From: Pedobacter cryoconitis
GTDB taxonomy: Bacteria; Bacteroidota; Bacteroidia; Sphingobacteriales; Sphingobacteriaceae
Assembly (NCBI RefSeq): GCF_001590605.1
Contig: NZ_CP014504.1
Span: 5,146,001-5,210,000 of the forward strand
Length of the DNA stretch: 64,000 nt
Direction of reading: 5' to 3'
A model generated the notes under the pieces. That model was given only the letters and a program-made list of their open reading frames with translations. It had not been told where the DNA came from and did not search any database. The position numbers were made by a program, and so were the translations under genes. This document shows positions 53,364 through 62,146 of this stretch, one piece after another. How positions within the stretch are numbered: position 1 is the first letter of the stretch; each line of letters starts with the position of its first letter.

Positions 53364-54548
53364 ATGAGGATAAAAAAACTGAAGTGCTCTTCAAGATTTC
53401 TATTGATTTGCTTCTTTTTTGCTGTAGAAACTTTTTCTCTGCAGGCCCAGACACCAGAAACACAAAGTAATGGCAGCAGGTTTAACAGTTTGAAAACGGC
53501 AGTCCCGTTTTTACTGATCACGCCCGATGCGAGAGTTGGAGGGATGGGAGAAGCCGGTGTGGCGATCTCGCCTGATGCGAATTCTGGTAGCATTAACCCT
53601 TCTAAACTTGCTTTTCTGGAAGAGAAATATGGATTTTCAGCTTCTTATAGCCCATGGTTGAGAAGTATTGTTTCTGATATTAATTTAGGCTATCTGAGTG
53701 GGTTCTATAAATTGGATGACAGAACAACATTAGCTGCTTCAATGCGTTATTTTTCCTTGGGTAAAATACAACTGACTGATGCGAATCAGCAAGAGCTGGG
53801 TACTTCCAGCCCAAGTGAGTTAGCTATTGATGCAACTTTTGCGCGTCGTTTTGGAGATTCTTTCTCTTTGGGAACCTCTGTCAGATATATTTATTCAAAC
53901 CTGGCAGCAGGAAACTTTGGCGTCGGACAGCAATCAAAAGCGGGTAAATCTCTTGCGGTGGATGTTTCCGCTTATTTCAAAAAGCCAACCTATATGCTTG
54001 GACATGATGCGATTGTATCCGCTGGTGCGAATATTTCAAATATCGGTACAAAAATGAGTTATGTAGATGGCGGTCAGAGTGCTTTCCTGCCTACAAACCT
54101 GAAAATCGGTGGAGCTGCGACGCTGATCCTTGATGATTACAATGAAATAACGCTTGCACTGGATTTCAATAAACTTTTAGTGCCTACCCAGCCTATTTAT
54201 AACCAGGACGGAAGTATACAATCGGGCAGAGATCCTGACCGTTCAGTTCCTTCTGGTATCTTTGGTTCGTTCAATGACGCGCCAGGAGGTTTCAATGAAG
54301 AGGTAAAGGAGATCAATATTGCTTCAGGACTGGAATACTGGTACAATAAGAAATTTGCACTCAGAACCGGCTATTTCTATGAAAGTCCACAAAAAGGGGA
54401 CAGGAGATATTTTACTTTAGGTACAGGCTTTAAATATGAAAGTTTTAATTTCGATGTATCTTACCTGGTTGCAAGTGCCAGAAAAAGCCCGTTAGCGAAT
54501 ACTTTGAGGTTTACCTTATTGTTTAATTTAGGGAATACCAGTAAATAA
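53364..54548 (+). CDS. porV: Type IX secretion system outer membrane protein PorV
   Basis: A 394-residue FadL-like beta-barrel protein. A signal peptide (cleavage near LQAQ) is followed by TAVPFLLITPDARVGGMGEAGVAISPDANSG in part, the hallmark opening of PorV, and repeated beta strands to a C-terminal FTLLFNLGNTSK. PorV shuttles T9SS substrates from the translocon to the attachment complex. It is divergent from gldJ with only 218 bases between starts, and precedes ispF by 11 bases. Confidence 0.93.
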   Translation: MRIKKLKCSSRFLLICFFFAVETFSLQAQTPETQSNGSRFNSLKTAVPFLLITPDARVGGMGEAGVAISPDANSGSINPSKLAFLEEKYGFSASYSPWLRSIVSDINLGYLSGFYKLDDRTTLAASMRYFSLGKIQLTDANQQELGTSSPSELAIDATFARRFGDSFSLGTSVRYIYSNLAAGNFGVGQQSKAGKSLAVDVSAYFKKPTYMLGHDAIVSAGANISNIGTKMSYVDGGQSAFLPTNLKIGGAATLILDDYNEITLALDFNKLLVPTQPIYNQDGSIQSGRDPDRSVPSGIFGSFNDAPGGFNEEVKEINIASGLEYWYNKKFALRTGYFYESPQKGDRRYFTLGTGFKYESFNFDVSYLVASARKSPLANTLRFTLLFNLGNTSK

Positions 54549-54559
54549 ATATAAATAAA

Positions 54560-55036
54560 ATGAAGATTAAAGTAGGATTTGGATTTGACGTACACCAGTT
54601 AAAAGGTGGTCATCCATTCGTGGTTGGGGGAGTAAATCTTGAACACCATCAGGGGGCATTTGGACATTCAGATGCCGATGTTTTATTACATGCAATTTGT
54701 GATGCTTTATTAGGGGCTGCAAACCTTCGCGATATTGGCTTCCATTTTAAAAATACAGATCCAAGATGGAAAGGAATCAGCAGTGTGATTCTTTTACAGG
54801 AAACGGTAAAACTGCTGACTGAGAAAGGATGGAGCATTGGAAATATTGATGCGATGCTTTGTCTGGAGGCACCGAAAATCAATCCGCACATTCCACAGAT
54901 GCAGCAGAATATTGCTGACGCGATCGGTATGTCCACAGAAGATATTTCCATTAAAGCGACGACCAATGAAACGATGGGTTTTATCGGTCGGGAAGAGGGT
55001 GTTGTTGCCTATGCAGTTTGCCTGATTGAAAAATAA
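54560..55036 (+). CDS. ispF: 2-C-methyl-D-erythritol 2,4-cyclodiphosphate synthase
   Basis: A 158-residue MEP-pathway enzyme making the cyclodiphosphate intermediate of isoprenoid synthesis. The metal site FGFDVHQL (Asp10, His12) and LEHHQGAFGHSDADVLLHAI in part, with the conserved HSDADV motif, are present; DISIKATTNETMGFIGREEG is the C-terminal signature. It lies 11 bases after porV and may share its transcript. Confidence 0.97.
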   Translation: MKIKVGFGFDVHQLKGGHPFVVGGVNLEHHQGAFGHSDADVLLHAICDALLGAANLRDIGFHFKNTDPRWKGISSVILLQETVKLLTEKGWSIGNIDAMLCLEAPKINPHIPQMQQNIADAIGMSTEDISIKATTNETMGFIGREEGVVAYAVCLIEK

Positions 55037-55082
55037 AAAACAATTGATGCTGCAAGGGCGTTATGTAGAAAAACCCCTTATT

Positions 55083-55298
55083 ATGAAAAATTCATTCCAA
55101 TGTTTACTCATAGCAGGAATAACAGCCATTTCTATTTCATCCTGTACCATGGGTGATAAAGGAAGCGAGAAAGTTCCTGATTCAGTAAAAATAGATACTA
55201 GTATTAAGTCTTCTTCACAGCCAGCGCAGCAAAAGAGTTCTGATACCACATTAATTGATAGTTTGCAAACAGATCACTCGAAGCCTGTTAAGAAATAA
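55083..55298 (+). CDS. Small putative lipoprotein
   Basis: A 71-residue protein with a lipoprotein-type signal (AGITAISISSC, Cys about residue 21) and a short hydrophilic Ser/Asp/Lys-rich mature part with no recognisable domain. I chose the ATG at 55083 because it starts the signal; a frame extension to 55026 overlaps ispF. Such small lipoproteins are common in Bacteroidota envelopes. Function unknown. Confidence 0.65.
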   Translation: MKNSFQCLLIAGITAISISSCTMGDKGSEKVPDSVKIDTSIKSSSQPAQQKSSDTTLIDSLQTDHSKPVKK

Positions 55299-55301
55299 AT
55301 G

Positions 55302-55337
55302 AGAAAGCCGCTGAATCATACGACTCAGCGGCTTTCT
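55302..55337. terminator. Bidirectional terminator between convergent genes
   Basis: A perfect 13-base GC-rich stem (AGAAAGCCGCTGA / TCAGCGGCTTTCT) with a 10-base loop lies between the small lipoprotein gene (+) and the pirin gene (-). Confidence 0.88.
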
Positions 55338-55367
55338 GGTTTTTATACCGGTTTGGTTCCTTAAATA

Positions 55368-56240
55368 TTAATCTTCCAGGTAACCAAACTTACCTTCGTT
55401 ATAATCGCTTATTGCTAATTTTATTTCTGCCTGATTGTTCATTAAGAATGGCCCGTATTGTGCAATTGGTTCATAGATAGGTTCACCACTTAAAATCAGA
55501 ATGATACTATTTTCTGAAGCCTTAGCATGGATTTCCTCTCCATCATTCTTAAAATATACAAATTCATTTCCGGCTGCTTTTTCTCCATTGATGGTCAGGT
55601 TTCCCTCTATGATCAATATACCAGTATTAAAATCAGCTGGAAAATGGAATACAGCTTCTCCGCCAGCATTTAAATGCACATTGTATACATTCATTTTGCT
55701 GAAAGTAGTTGCAGCTCCTATAACGTCCATATACTGGCCTGCGATAACCTCTACTTTTCCTGCATCTTCTGGTAAAAGGTATCTTCCGATAGTATCATTT
55801 TGAATCTCCTGATACTTAGGTTTACTCATTTTATCCTTAGCAGGCAAGTTTACCCACAGCTGAACCATCTGGAAAAGCCCGCCTTTCCTGCTGAATTCCT
55901 TTTCATGATATTCTTTATGGAGAATACCGCTTGCAGCTGTCATCCACTGTACATCACCAGGGTAAATAATCCCACTGTTTCCGGCGCTGTCATGATGCGC
56001 AATTGCCCCATGGTAAGCAATCGTCACTGTTTCAAAACCACGGTGTGGATGCACTCCAACGCCGCGTAACTGATTCGTTGGCGGAAGCTCCATTTTATCA
56101 TTAAAATCGAGCATATAGAAAGGGCTCATTTTAATTTTATAGCCTCCCGGGAAAAAGTTACTCACTTTAAACCCATCACCGACCATATGTGGTGTTGGTG
56201 CAGCTAAAACAGCCGAAACAGATTTTATAGTGGTTTCCAT
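55368..56240 (-). CDS. Pirin-family bicupin protein
   Basis: A 290-residue pirin. The N-terminal cupin holds the metal-ligand pattern GVGVHPHRGFETVTIAYHG and later GILHKEYHEK (His, His, His, Glu); the C-terminal pirin domain ends with PIAQYGPFLMNN and an acidic tail. Some pirins have quercetinase activity, others are regulatory; which applies is unknown. It is last in a run with yceI and a Crp/Fnr gene, 49 bases after yceI. Confidence 0.93.
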   Translation of the reverse strand: METTIKSVSAVLAAPTPHMVGDGFKVSNFFPGGYKIKMSPFYMLDFNDKMELPPTNQLRGVGVHPHRGFETVTIAYHGAIAHHDSAGNSGIIYPGDVQWMTAASGILHKEYHEKEFSRKGGLFQMVQLWVNLPAKDKMSKPKYQEIQNDTIGRYLLPEDAGKVEVIAGQYMDVIGAATTFSKMNVYNVHLNAGGEAVFHFPADFNTGILIIEGNLTINGEKAAGNEFVYFKNDGEEIHAKASENSIILILSGEPIYEPIAQYGPFLMNNQAEIKLAISDYNEGKFGYLED

Positions 56241-56289
56241 AAGAAATCTTTTTGTTAGAAGTAATCAACCAGGTTAAAGAGTAAACTGA

Positions 56290-56820
56290 CTAGGCTTGTT
56301 TTGCGAATTGCAGTTCACCTAAGATTTTAACTTCTTCACCTAACATGACACCACCAGTTTCTAATGCAGCATTGTAAGTCAGACCGAAATCAGTTCTGTT
56401 TATTTTTCCTTTGATAGTAAAACCAGCTTTAGTATTACCCCATGGGTCTTGTGCAGTTCCACCAAATTCAACAGCTAAAGTAACTGGTTTAGTTACATCT
56501 TTGATAGTCAGGTCACCTTTCAATTGATAATCGTCACCATCTTTAGTGAATGAAGTCGAAACAAATGATACAGAAGGGAAATCTGCAGCATTAAAGAAAT
56601 CACCACCTATTAAATGACTATCTCTGTCTTTATTACCTGTATCGATAGAATTTACACCTGCTTTGAAAGAAACAACTGAATGTTCGAAATCGTCATTATC
56701 GGTATCTAATTCTGCAGAAAACTCATTGAAACTACCAGTTACGGTAGAGATCATCAAATGTTTTACTTTAAATTGAAGTTCACTGTGTGTTGGATCTAAT
56801 ACCCATTTAGTAGTTGCCAT
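56290..56820 (-). CDS. YceI-family lipid-binding protein
   Basis: A 176-residue lipocalin-like protein: TKWVLDPTHSELQFKVKHLM opening, VSFKAGVNSIDTGNKDRDSH, and a FGLTYNAALETGGVMLGEEV ending, all YceI hallmarks. There is no signal peptide from this ATG, so it is predicted cytosolic, unlike E. coli YceI. It binds isoprenoid-type lipids in characterised members. It lies between the Crp/Fnr and pirin genes. Confidence 0.94.
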   Translation of the reverse strand: MATTKWVLDPTHSELQFKVKHLMISTVTGSFNEFSAELDTDNDDFEHSVVSFKAGVNSIDTGNKDRDSHLIGGDFFNAADFPSVSFVSTSFTKDGDDYQLKGDLTIKDVTKPVTLAVEFGGTAQDPWGNTKAGFTIKGKINRTDFGLTYNAALETGGVMLGEEVKILGELQFAKQA

Positions 56821-56906
56821 AATCTTTAGTTTTAATATTGGTTTTTATTATAACACAAATCTAAAGCTAATGTTGAGCGTGGGTGTTGATGTATGATAAG
56901 AAATAG

Positions 56907-57494
56907 TTAAACTTTGAAATGTTTGTGTGCGAGGTCTTTACGTACTCTGCTTAAAGATTCTGGTGTAATACCAAGGTAAGAGGCAATCATCCATTGTGGT
57001 ACACGGAGCGTCAGGTTAGGATATAATTTGATAAAATCAAGATATCTTTCTTCAGCAGTTGCACTTAATAACATATTGATCCTTTTTTGCATAAAGCGGA
57101 TCGAATTGTTCAGCATGGTATAGTTAAGGTCAGCAAAACAAGGGATGTTTTTTGCTGCATCATCAAAATAGTTTTTAGGAATCTGCAATACTGTAGTACG
57201 TTCTACAGCATCAATATAGAAATCGGAAGGTTCATTGAAAAGGCTGTTCCTTTCAGACATCCACCAGTTTTCAGGAGCAAACTGAATAATGTTGACCTTT
57301 GCTTTGCTGTCAATGGAATAGCAGCGTAACAGTCCTTCAGTCACAAAATAACCCTTGGAATTGATTTCACCGGGCGCAACAAGCACCTGGTTTTTTTCAA
57401 TTACTTTGACTTTAATGTCTCTTGAAATCAGTTCAAACTGCTCGTCAGTAACTGTAATCCTTTTTTGCAGATAATCTTTAAGCTGTTGGAACAT
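56907..57494 (-). CDS. Crp/Fnr-family transcriptional regulator
   Basis: A 195-residue regulator. The N-terminal cyclic-nucleotide-binding-like domain includes VIEKNQVLVAPGEINSKGYF and GLLRCYSIDSKAKVNIIQF; the C-terminal HTH is QWMIASYLGITPESLSRVRK. It lacks the iron-sulfur cysteines of Fnr. In Bacteroidota such regulators often neighbour yceI and pirin genes; control of these two is likely but inferred. It is upstream of yceI by 86 bases. Confidence 0.93.
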   Translation of the reverse strand: MFQQLKDYLQKRITVTDEQFELISRDIKVKVIEKNQVLVAPGEINSKGYFVTEGLLRCYSIDSKAKVNIIQFAPENWWMSERNSLFNEPSDFYIDAVERTTVLQIPKNYFDDAAKNIPCFADLNYTMLNNSIRFMQKRINMLLSATAEERYLDFIKLYPNLTLRVPQWMIASYLGITPESLSRVRKDLAHKHFKV

Positions 57495-57511
57495 ATTGAT
57501 ATAGATGAAAA

Positions 57512-57670
57512 CTATTTATTTTTAGTTTCAATATTAGAAAAATCTACACCACATTTGCAATTAGATGCGCATCCACCACTTTTTGGGGATACGGCGCGAT
57601 AAATGATACGGCCTATATAGCATAAGGCTGCAACAAATAAAAGTCCTGCTAAAATAGCTTGAATATCCAT
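57512..57670 (-). CDS. Small Cys-rich membrane protein (FeoB-associated type)
   Basis: A 52-residue protein. One N-terminal membrane helix (QAILAGLLFVAALCYIGRII) is followed by a short cytosolic tail with the cysteine motif GGCASNCKCGVDF. This is the FeoB-associated Cys-rich layout, usually linked to ferrous iron uptake. No feoA or feoB is in the window, so the link is by similarity only. It lies 17 bases before the Crp/Fnr gene on the same strand. Confidence 0.75.
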   Translation of the reverse strand: MDIQAILAGLLFVAALCYIGRIIYRAVSPKSGGCASNCKCGVDFSNIETKNK

Positions 57671-57720
57671 AATACAATTATAATCAATTGATCTATTCAG
57701 GGAGTCTGTTAAATGTAAAT

Positions 57721-58914
57721 TTACTGGGCCATTAGGCCTACAGTGCCGCCTACCCAGTCAAAATCGGCATTATACCGTACCCCGATCATCTTCCCTCTGC
57801 TTAAACGGGCCAGGTTAATACACAATTGAGGCTCTTCTCCATCCGGCCAGATATAGAGTAATCTGAGCTCTGCTTTAACCAGGCCATCTGGCGATTGAAC
57901 AACAGGTTCATAATTCACTTTTCTTTGTAAAATCCAGTTCTCAGGATCAGTTATTGCGTCAATATCAGCCTTGCTAACTTCTATAATCACACCCATTCCT
58001 GCAAATGAAAACAAAGGTTTGAGTACGTAATTCTCCAAATCGGAAGGTATTACTTCAATAGTATTTAAAAACCGGGTTTCAGGTACAAATTCATTCTTTA
58101 AAAAGGGCATGGTGAATTTGCTGATCCGGTAAAACCAGTTAGGATGTGTGATCCATTCGATGTCCAGTTCATCTCTCGGGTCAAAACTGAGCTTAAATAA
58201 TTCCTGTTGTGTACTTACTTCGTCAAAAATCAGGCGGTTATAAATCCTTCTTAACCTGATTTTCTTGCCCTGCTCTATATAAAATAGCTGATTGCCTTCT
58301 TTAAAAATATCCGTTAAGCTTAGAATCCGTATCCCTAAATGTTTGGCGGTGACAAAGAAATCAATCGCTGTTTTCTGATTTAGAGCGTCGATATCCATTA
58401 AAGCAACTTCTTCGGGGGCAAAAGGGCCTAGTATCACCTTTTTCAATAAAGCGATATAGCTTTGCTGATCTATCCCATGGAAAAAAGGACTGAAATCTGC
58501 GAGTTCATCCAACTCAAAAGTCTCTTTATAAACATCAGCTAAATGTGCCTGAAAACCAAATAAAGAAGGGAATCCCTGCATTTCTATCAGTCTGGGTACT
58601 AAACGGCCCTCTTCATCTTTACAAATGGCAAAATCGAATGCTAAAAAATGAGGATGATCATTTTCATTGGGAACAATCCATTCTTTAGGAATTGCATTGT
58701 CGGTAAGCGCTTTGAAATCAGGTTGTTTGATTAACTTGATGATTTCTTCGCCCGCTTCGATCAGCTGATTTTTTAAATCCTCAGGGATGAATACAGGCGT
58801 TTCGGCAAATCTGATTGTTATTGGGGGATAATCTTCGCCAAGTACACGTAAAAACTGAACGTACTTGTCTTTGGTAAAGTTCCGGTTAAAATATTCCCTA
58901 TAAGTACGGACCAT
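57721..58914 (-). CDS. ATP-grasp-like protein, last gene of the amidoligase operon
   Basis: A 397-residue protein not matching a well-known enzyme. Features that suggest an ATP-grasp fold related to glutathionylspermidine synthase are IEMQGFPSLFGFQ, the glycine loop YVLKPLFSFAGMGVIIEV, the ENWILQRKVNYEPV strand, and AELRLLYIWPDGEEPQL followed by NLARLSRGKMIGVRYN near the C terminus. These would bind ATP and metal to activate a carboxylate. Its ATG lies 1 base after the amidotransferase stop. Substrate unknown; a C-N or C-S bond-forming role is inferred from its neighbours. Confidence 0.7.
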   Translation of the reverse strand: MVRTYREYFNRNFTKDKYVQFLRVLGEDYPPITIRFAETPVFIPEDLKNQLIEAGEEIIKLIKQPDFKALTDNAIPKEWIVPNENDHPHFLAFDFAICKDEEGRLVPRLIEMQGFPSLFGFQAHLADVYKETFELDELADFSPFFHGIDQQSYIALLKKVILGPFAPEEVALMDIDALNQKTAIDFFVTAKHLGIRILSLTDIFKEGNQLFYIEQGKKIRLRRIYNRLIFDEVSTQQELFKLSFDPRDELDIEWITHPNWFYRISKFTMPFLKNEFVPETRFLNTIEVIPSDLENYVLKPLFSFAGMGVIIEVSKADIDAITDPENWILQRKVNYEPVVQSPDGLVKAELRLLYIWPDGEEPQLCINLARLSRGKMIGVRYNADFDWVGGTVGLMAQ

Positions 58915-58915
58915 A

Positions 58916-59746
58916 TCAGGCTTCTTTAAGAAATTGAATAGCTTCAGTTAAAAAATTGGGTAATATAGTTTGCTGAGTTAGCAGAATCCTATCCGGATTA
59001 TCCAGACTTTCCAGCATATCAAGATATTTCTCTTCCCCATGTGCAGCAATAATGGTGTTTTTTTTCTCTTCTTCTAGTAAGTATAATCTCATGCCTTCCG
59101 GATCTGCTTCGGGATGAAACTGGGTTCCGACAAACTCTTTAGAGAAACGAATGGACATAATACAGCGTTCCAGATCAACATGTGGCCGTTCTTTTTCCAG
59201 GGCTAAAACCTCAGCTCCTGTTTCGTTGAAAGTTTCATCTTCTGCATCCACGACCTGCCAGTCTCTGCTATCAATTGTATAAAATGGATTAATGAGGCCG
59301 GCATAGATAATATCATTTTCTCCTTGTGCTGTTAAAGTGACAGGGAAAATCCCGAAAGCGTTAGATTTCCGTTCTGTAACCAGGCCTAAGCCATATTTTC
59401 GGCAGGCCATCTGGAAAGAGTGACAAATTAAGAAAGTATATTTTTTATCTTCGTGTGTTTGATTATAAGCCTCTAAATCATCCAGCAAGGTGAAAAACGA
59501 GTTTTCCCATGCCTGACCTTCGCCCTCATACGGACTGCCCGGGCCACCACTTGAAATATAAATATCAAACTCCGTTCCCGGAATTTCATCTTTTACCCTC
59601 AGATCGAACACTTGAACCGATAAATTCAGCGCATGCTCTTCTTTGTAAGTAGATACAATATTCAGAATACCTCTCAGTCCCTGGTTAGGAAACCCGTTAT
59701 TCATATCTATGACCGCAACTTTAATTTCTTTTAGCTGTTCTGTCAT
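58916..59746 (-). CDS. Class I glutamine amidotransferase-like protein
   Basis: A 276-residue GATase1. The oxyanion strand is YISSGGPGSPYEG, the nucleophile elbow LICHSFQMACRK holds the catalytic Cys (CHSFQ, in place of the common CxGxQ), and the His-Glu pair is GTQFHPEADPEG. It releases ammonia from glutamine or hydrolyses a gamma-glutamyl bond. It overlaps the GCS2 gene by 4 bases (ATGA), so its product probably works with those ligases as ammonia donor or hydrolase; which one is open. Confidence 0.88.
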   Translation of the reverse strand: MTEQLKEIKVAVIDMNNGFPNQGLRGILNIVSTYKEEHALNLSVQVFDLRVKDEIPGTEFDIYISSGGPGSPYEGEGQAWENSFFTLLDDLEAYNQTHEDKKYTFLICHSFQMACRKYGLGLVTERKSNAFGIFPVTLTAQGENDIIYAGLINPFYTIDSRDWQVVDAEDETFNETGAEVLALEKERPHVDLERCIMSIRFSKEFVGTQFHPEADPEGMRLYLLEEEKKNTIIAAHGEEKYLDMLESLDNPDRILLTQQTILPNFLTEAIQFLKEA

Positions 59747-60849
59747 CCGTGTGCCCCGATTAAAGTTTGTGAAGTAATGTAATCTACAACAGATTCAAAG
59801 CTGCCTGTTTGTGAATAAATTGCCAGTTGTCTATCGGCGCCTGTGCCATTTTCAAGGATCTTGTGGATATAATCAAGATCCGCTCTGCATCCGAGTTCAT
59901 CTACAACATCGTCTACAAAATCTAATAGTTCCAGTACAAGATTGCGGCAATTGATCTCCATTTCTTTACCGAAGTCAATTAAGTTCCCATCAATTCCATA
60001 ACGGGCTGCCCGCCATTTATTCTCATTGATCAGCGCTCTTGAATAATTGATAAAACTCATGTTTTGCAGGCGAAGCTTATACAATTTAGCGCAAAGAGCC
60101 TGAAACAAAGCTACAAAAGCCATCGTTTCGTCGATCAGCATTGGACAGTCGCAGATCCTGAACTCAATAGTTTCAAAGAATGGATGTACACGGATATCCC
60201 ACCAGATCTTTTTGGCATTATCAATACTGTTTGTTTTGATCAGTAGCTTAACATAGTTATCATAATCTTCAATGCTATTGAATACATCGGGGATGCCAGT
60301 TCTTGGAAACTTATCAAATATTTTTGTTCTGTATGATTTATACCCGGTGTTTCTGCCTTCCCAAAAAGGTGAATTTGTAGATAAAGCAAATACATGGGGC
60401 AGGAAATAACGGACCTGGTTAGCAATGTGAATGGCCAGCTCCCGCGACTGGAAGCCTACATGAACGTGCAAACCAAAAATCAGGTTAGAGCGTGCAGCCT
60501 CCTGAAGCTCATTGACAATTTCGCTATATCTTGGGTGTTCAGTAATCAGTTGTTTTTCCCAATGTGAAAATGGGTGAGTTCCTGATGCACCAATACGTAA
60601 ACCCTGTTCGCCTGCAAGTACCGATACCGTATGGCGCAACTGTGATATTTCCAGACGTGCTTGTTCAGTATTTTTGCAAATACCAGTTCCAACTTCCACA
60701 ACTGCCTGGTGCATCTCTGCCTTTACCTGGTCTTTATGGATTTTTTGCGCAGCTTCCACTATTTTCTGATCATGAGAGGTTAGCTCACGCGTAACCGGGT
60801 CAATGACCATATATTCTTCTTCTACACCGAGCGTAAATTCATTCATCAT
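59743..60849 (-). CDS. Carboxylate-amine ligase, glutamate-cysteine ligase type 2 (YbdK-like)
   Basis: A 368-residue GCS2 protein. The signature TLGVEEEYMVIDP (metal-binding glutamates) opens it, followed by VEVGTGICKNTEQAR, GASGTHPFSHWEKQ, FGLHVHVGF (active-site histidines), SPFWEGRNTGYKSYR, and a late ENKWRAARYGIDG. YbdK-type enzymes join an amino acid carboxylate to an amine using ATP. A strong Shine-Dalgarno (AGGAGG, 60857-60862) lies 7 bases before the start, and either of two consecutive ATGs could be used. It is third in the operon. Confidence 0.93.
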   Translation of the reverse strand: MMNEFTLGVEEEYMVIDPVTRELTSHDQKIVEAAQKIHKDQVKAEMHQAVVEVGTGICKNTEQARLEISQLRHTVSVLAGEQGLRIGASGTHPFSHWEKQLITEHPRYSEIVNELQEAARSNLIFGLHVHVGFQSRELAIHIANQVRYFLPHVFALSTNSPFWEGRNTGYKSYRTKIFDKFPRTGIPDVFNSIEDYDNYVKLLIKTNSIDNAKKIWWDIRVHPFFETIEFRICDCPMLIDETMAFVALFQALCAKLYKLRLQNMSFINYSRALINENKWRAARYGIDGNLIDFGKEMEINCRNLVLELLDFVDDVVDELGCRADLDYIHKILENGTGADRQLAIYSQTGSFESVVDYITSQTLIGAHG

Positions 60850-60856
60850 CTTGGAA

Positions 60857-60862
60857 CCTCCT
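60857..60862 (-). promoter_or_regulatory. Strong Shine-Dalgarno before the GCS2 ligase gene
   Basis: AGGAGG (minus strand) sits 7 bases upstream of the first ATG. It is one of only two such sites I noticed in the window, so it suggests high translation of this gene. Confidence 0.65.
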
Positions 60863-60870
60863 TATTGAAT

Positions 60871-62085
60871 CTATTTTTTCTTTGCTGCCGCTGTTTTATC
60901 AGTTGCTGTCGTTTTTGCTTTTTTAGCAGGTTCAGTAATTTTTACTGCTGCTTTAGGTTTTGCTGAAGTTTCAGGTTTAGTCTTTACTGAAGTTTCAGGT
61001 TTAATCTTCGCTGAACTCTCCGGTTTAGTTTTTGCTGAAGCCTGAGGCTTGGTCTTCACTGAACTTTCTGCCTTAGGTTTCGCTGGACTTACCGCTTCAG
61101 CCGGAATTGCTTTTGCCGGCTTACCAACACCAGTTAATGGTTTTCCAGCAATAGCAGACTTCAAATATTCGCCCCAAGTTAAGTTATCCTGTCCATCAAT
61201 CTGCGTTTCTGCTCTTTCTATTGCATATTTTGCCGAATATTCTACCACCCAGTCAAAATTTTCCTGACCTACACTTTTAATATCTGCATCAGGTGCGGGG
61301 TTGCAGAAATCAATGGCATAAGGGATTCCATCACGCACTGCAAACTCAACCGTATTAAAATCATAGCCTAAATACTGGTTCAATTTAATCACATAATCAT
61401 GGATCGTCTTGAGCAGCTTTTCATTAGCAGATTTTTCCTCTACAGCATACCTTAAATGCGCAGGATTACGCGGTTCATACTGCATGATACGGACATATTT
61501 TCCTCCAATACAATAACACCTGAAATATTCGTCAAACTCAATTTCTTCCTGCAGCATCATGACGTGCTGATGCGTCTGGCTGTGTTTATCGAAAAATTCT
61601 TCTTTATTATTTAGCTTATAAACTTCTTTCCAGCCGCCACCGTCAAAAGGTTTCATATAAGCCGGAAAACCAGTATATTCAAAAATATTATCCCAGTCAA
61701 AAGGAAAAGCCAGGTTGCTGAAAGAATTTTCATTCGTATCATCCGGTCTGGCATGAGAGGGGATCAGCGCAGTTTTAGGAACAGGGATCCCTAGTTTGAC
61801 AGCCAGTGCATTGTTGAAAAACTTTTCATCGGCACTCCACCAAAAAGGGTTATTAATTACTGCTGTTCCTGTAATTGCTGCATTTTTTAAAGATGCCCTG
61901 TAAAATGGAACATCCTGAGAAATCCGGTCAATGATTACGGCATAATCCAACGGTTCAGCCTGGAATATTTTATCGATATTGACAAATTCCGCCTGGAAAT
62001 CTTTGCCTCCTAATTCATTTACACGTTTCACGAAGGCTTCAGGAAATGATCGTTCCTGTCCGAATAAGATGCCTATTTTCTTCAT
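60871..62085 (-). CDS. ATP-grasp ligase with Lys/Ser/Pro-rich repeat tail
   Basis: A 404-residue protein. Residues 1-310 form an ATP-grasp domain: YMKPFDGGGWKEVYKL (glycine loop, about 143-158), MMLQEEIEFDEYFRCY, and the metal-binding end VEFAVRDGIPYAIDFCNPAP (about 246-265, with Glu, Asp and Asn). The fold resembles RimK or D-Ala-D-Ala ligase types. From about 318 a low-complexity tail follows with five 8-residue repeats of the form S(A/V)K(T/I)KPE(T/S) (342-381), then AKK-rich sequence. The tail is very basic and probably disordered. It lies 21 bases upstream of the GCS2 gene. Confidence 0.87.
   Translation of the reverse strand: MKKIGILFGQERSFPEAFVKRVNELGGKDFQAEFVNIDKIFQAEPLDYAVIIDRISQDVPFYRASLKNAAITGTAVINNPFWWSADEKFFNNALAVKLGIPVPKTALIPSHARPDDTNENSFSNLAFPFDWDNIFEYTGFPAYMKPFDGGGWKEVYKLNNKEEFFDKHSQTHQHVMMLQEEIEFDEYFRCYCIGGKYVRIMQYEPRNPAHLRYAVEEKSANEKLLKTIHDYVIKLNQYLGYDFNTVEFAVRDGIPYAIDFCNPAPDADIKSVGQENFDWVVEYSAKYAIERAETQIDGQDNLTWGEYLKSAIAGKPLTGVGKPAKAIPAEAVSPAKPKAESSVKTKPQASAKTKPESSAKIKPETSVKTKPETSAKPKAAVKITEPAKKAKTTATDKTAAAKKK
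60943..61062 (-). repeat. Five 24-base tandem repeats encoding the basic ATP-grasp tail
   Basis: In-frame repeats of 24 bases encode SVKTKPQA, SAKTKPES, SAKIKPET, SVKTKPET and a degenerate SAKPKAAV. Because the period is a multiple of three, unit gain or loss would keep the frame. Confidence 0.85.
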
Positions 62086-62146
62086 AGATTTTTAAAATTA
62101 GGGAGTTGCTTTTTATACTGTTTTATATTCTTTTTTATCATGTTGT

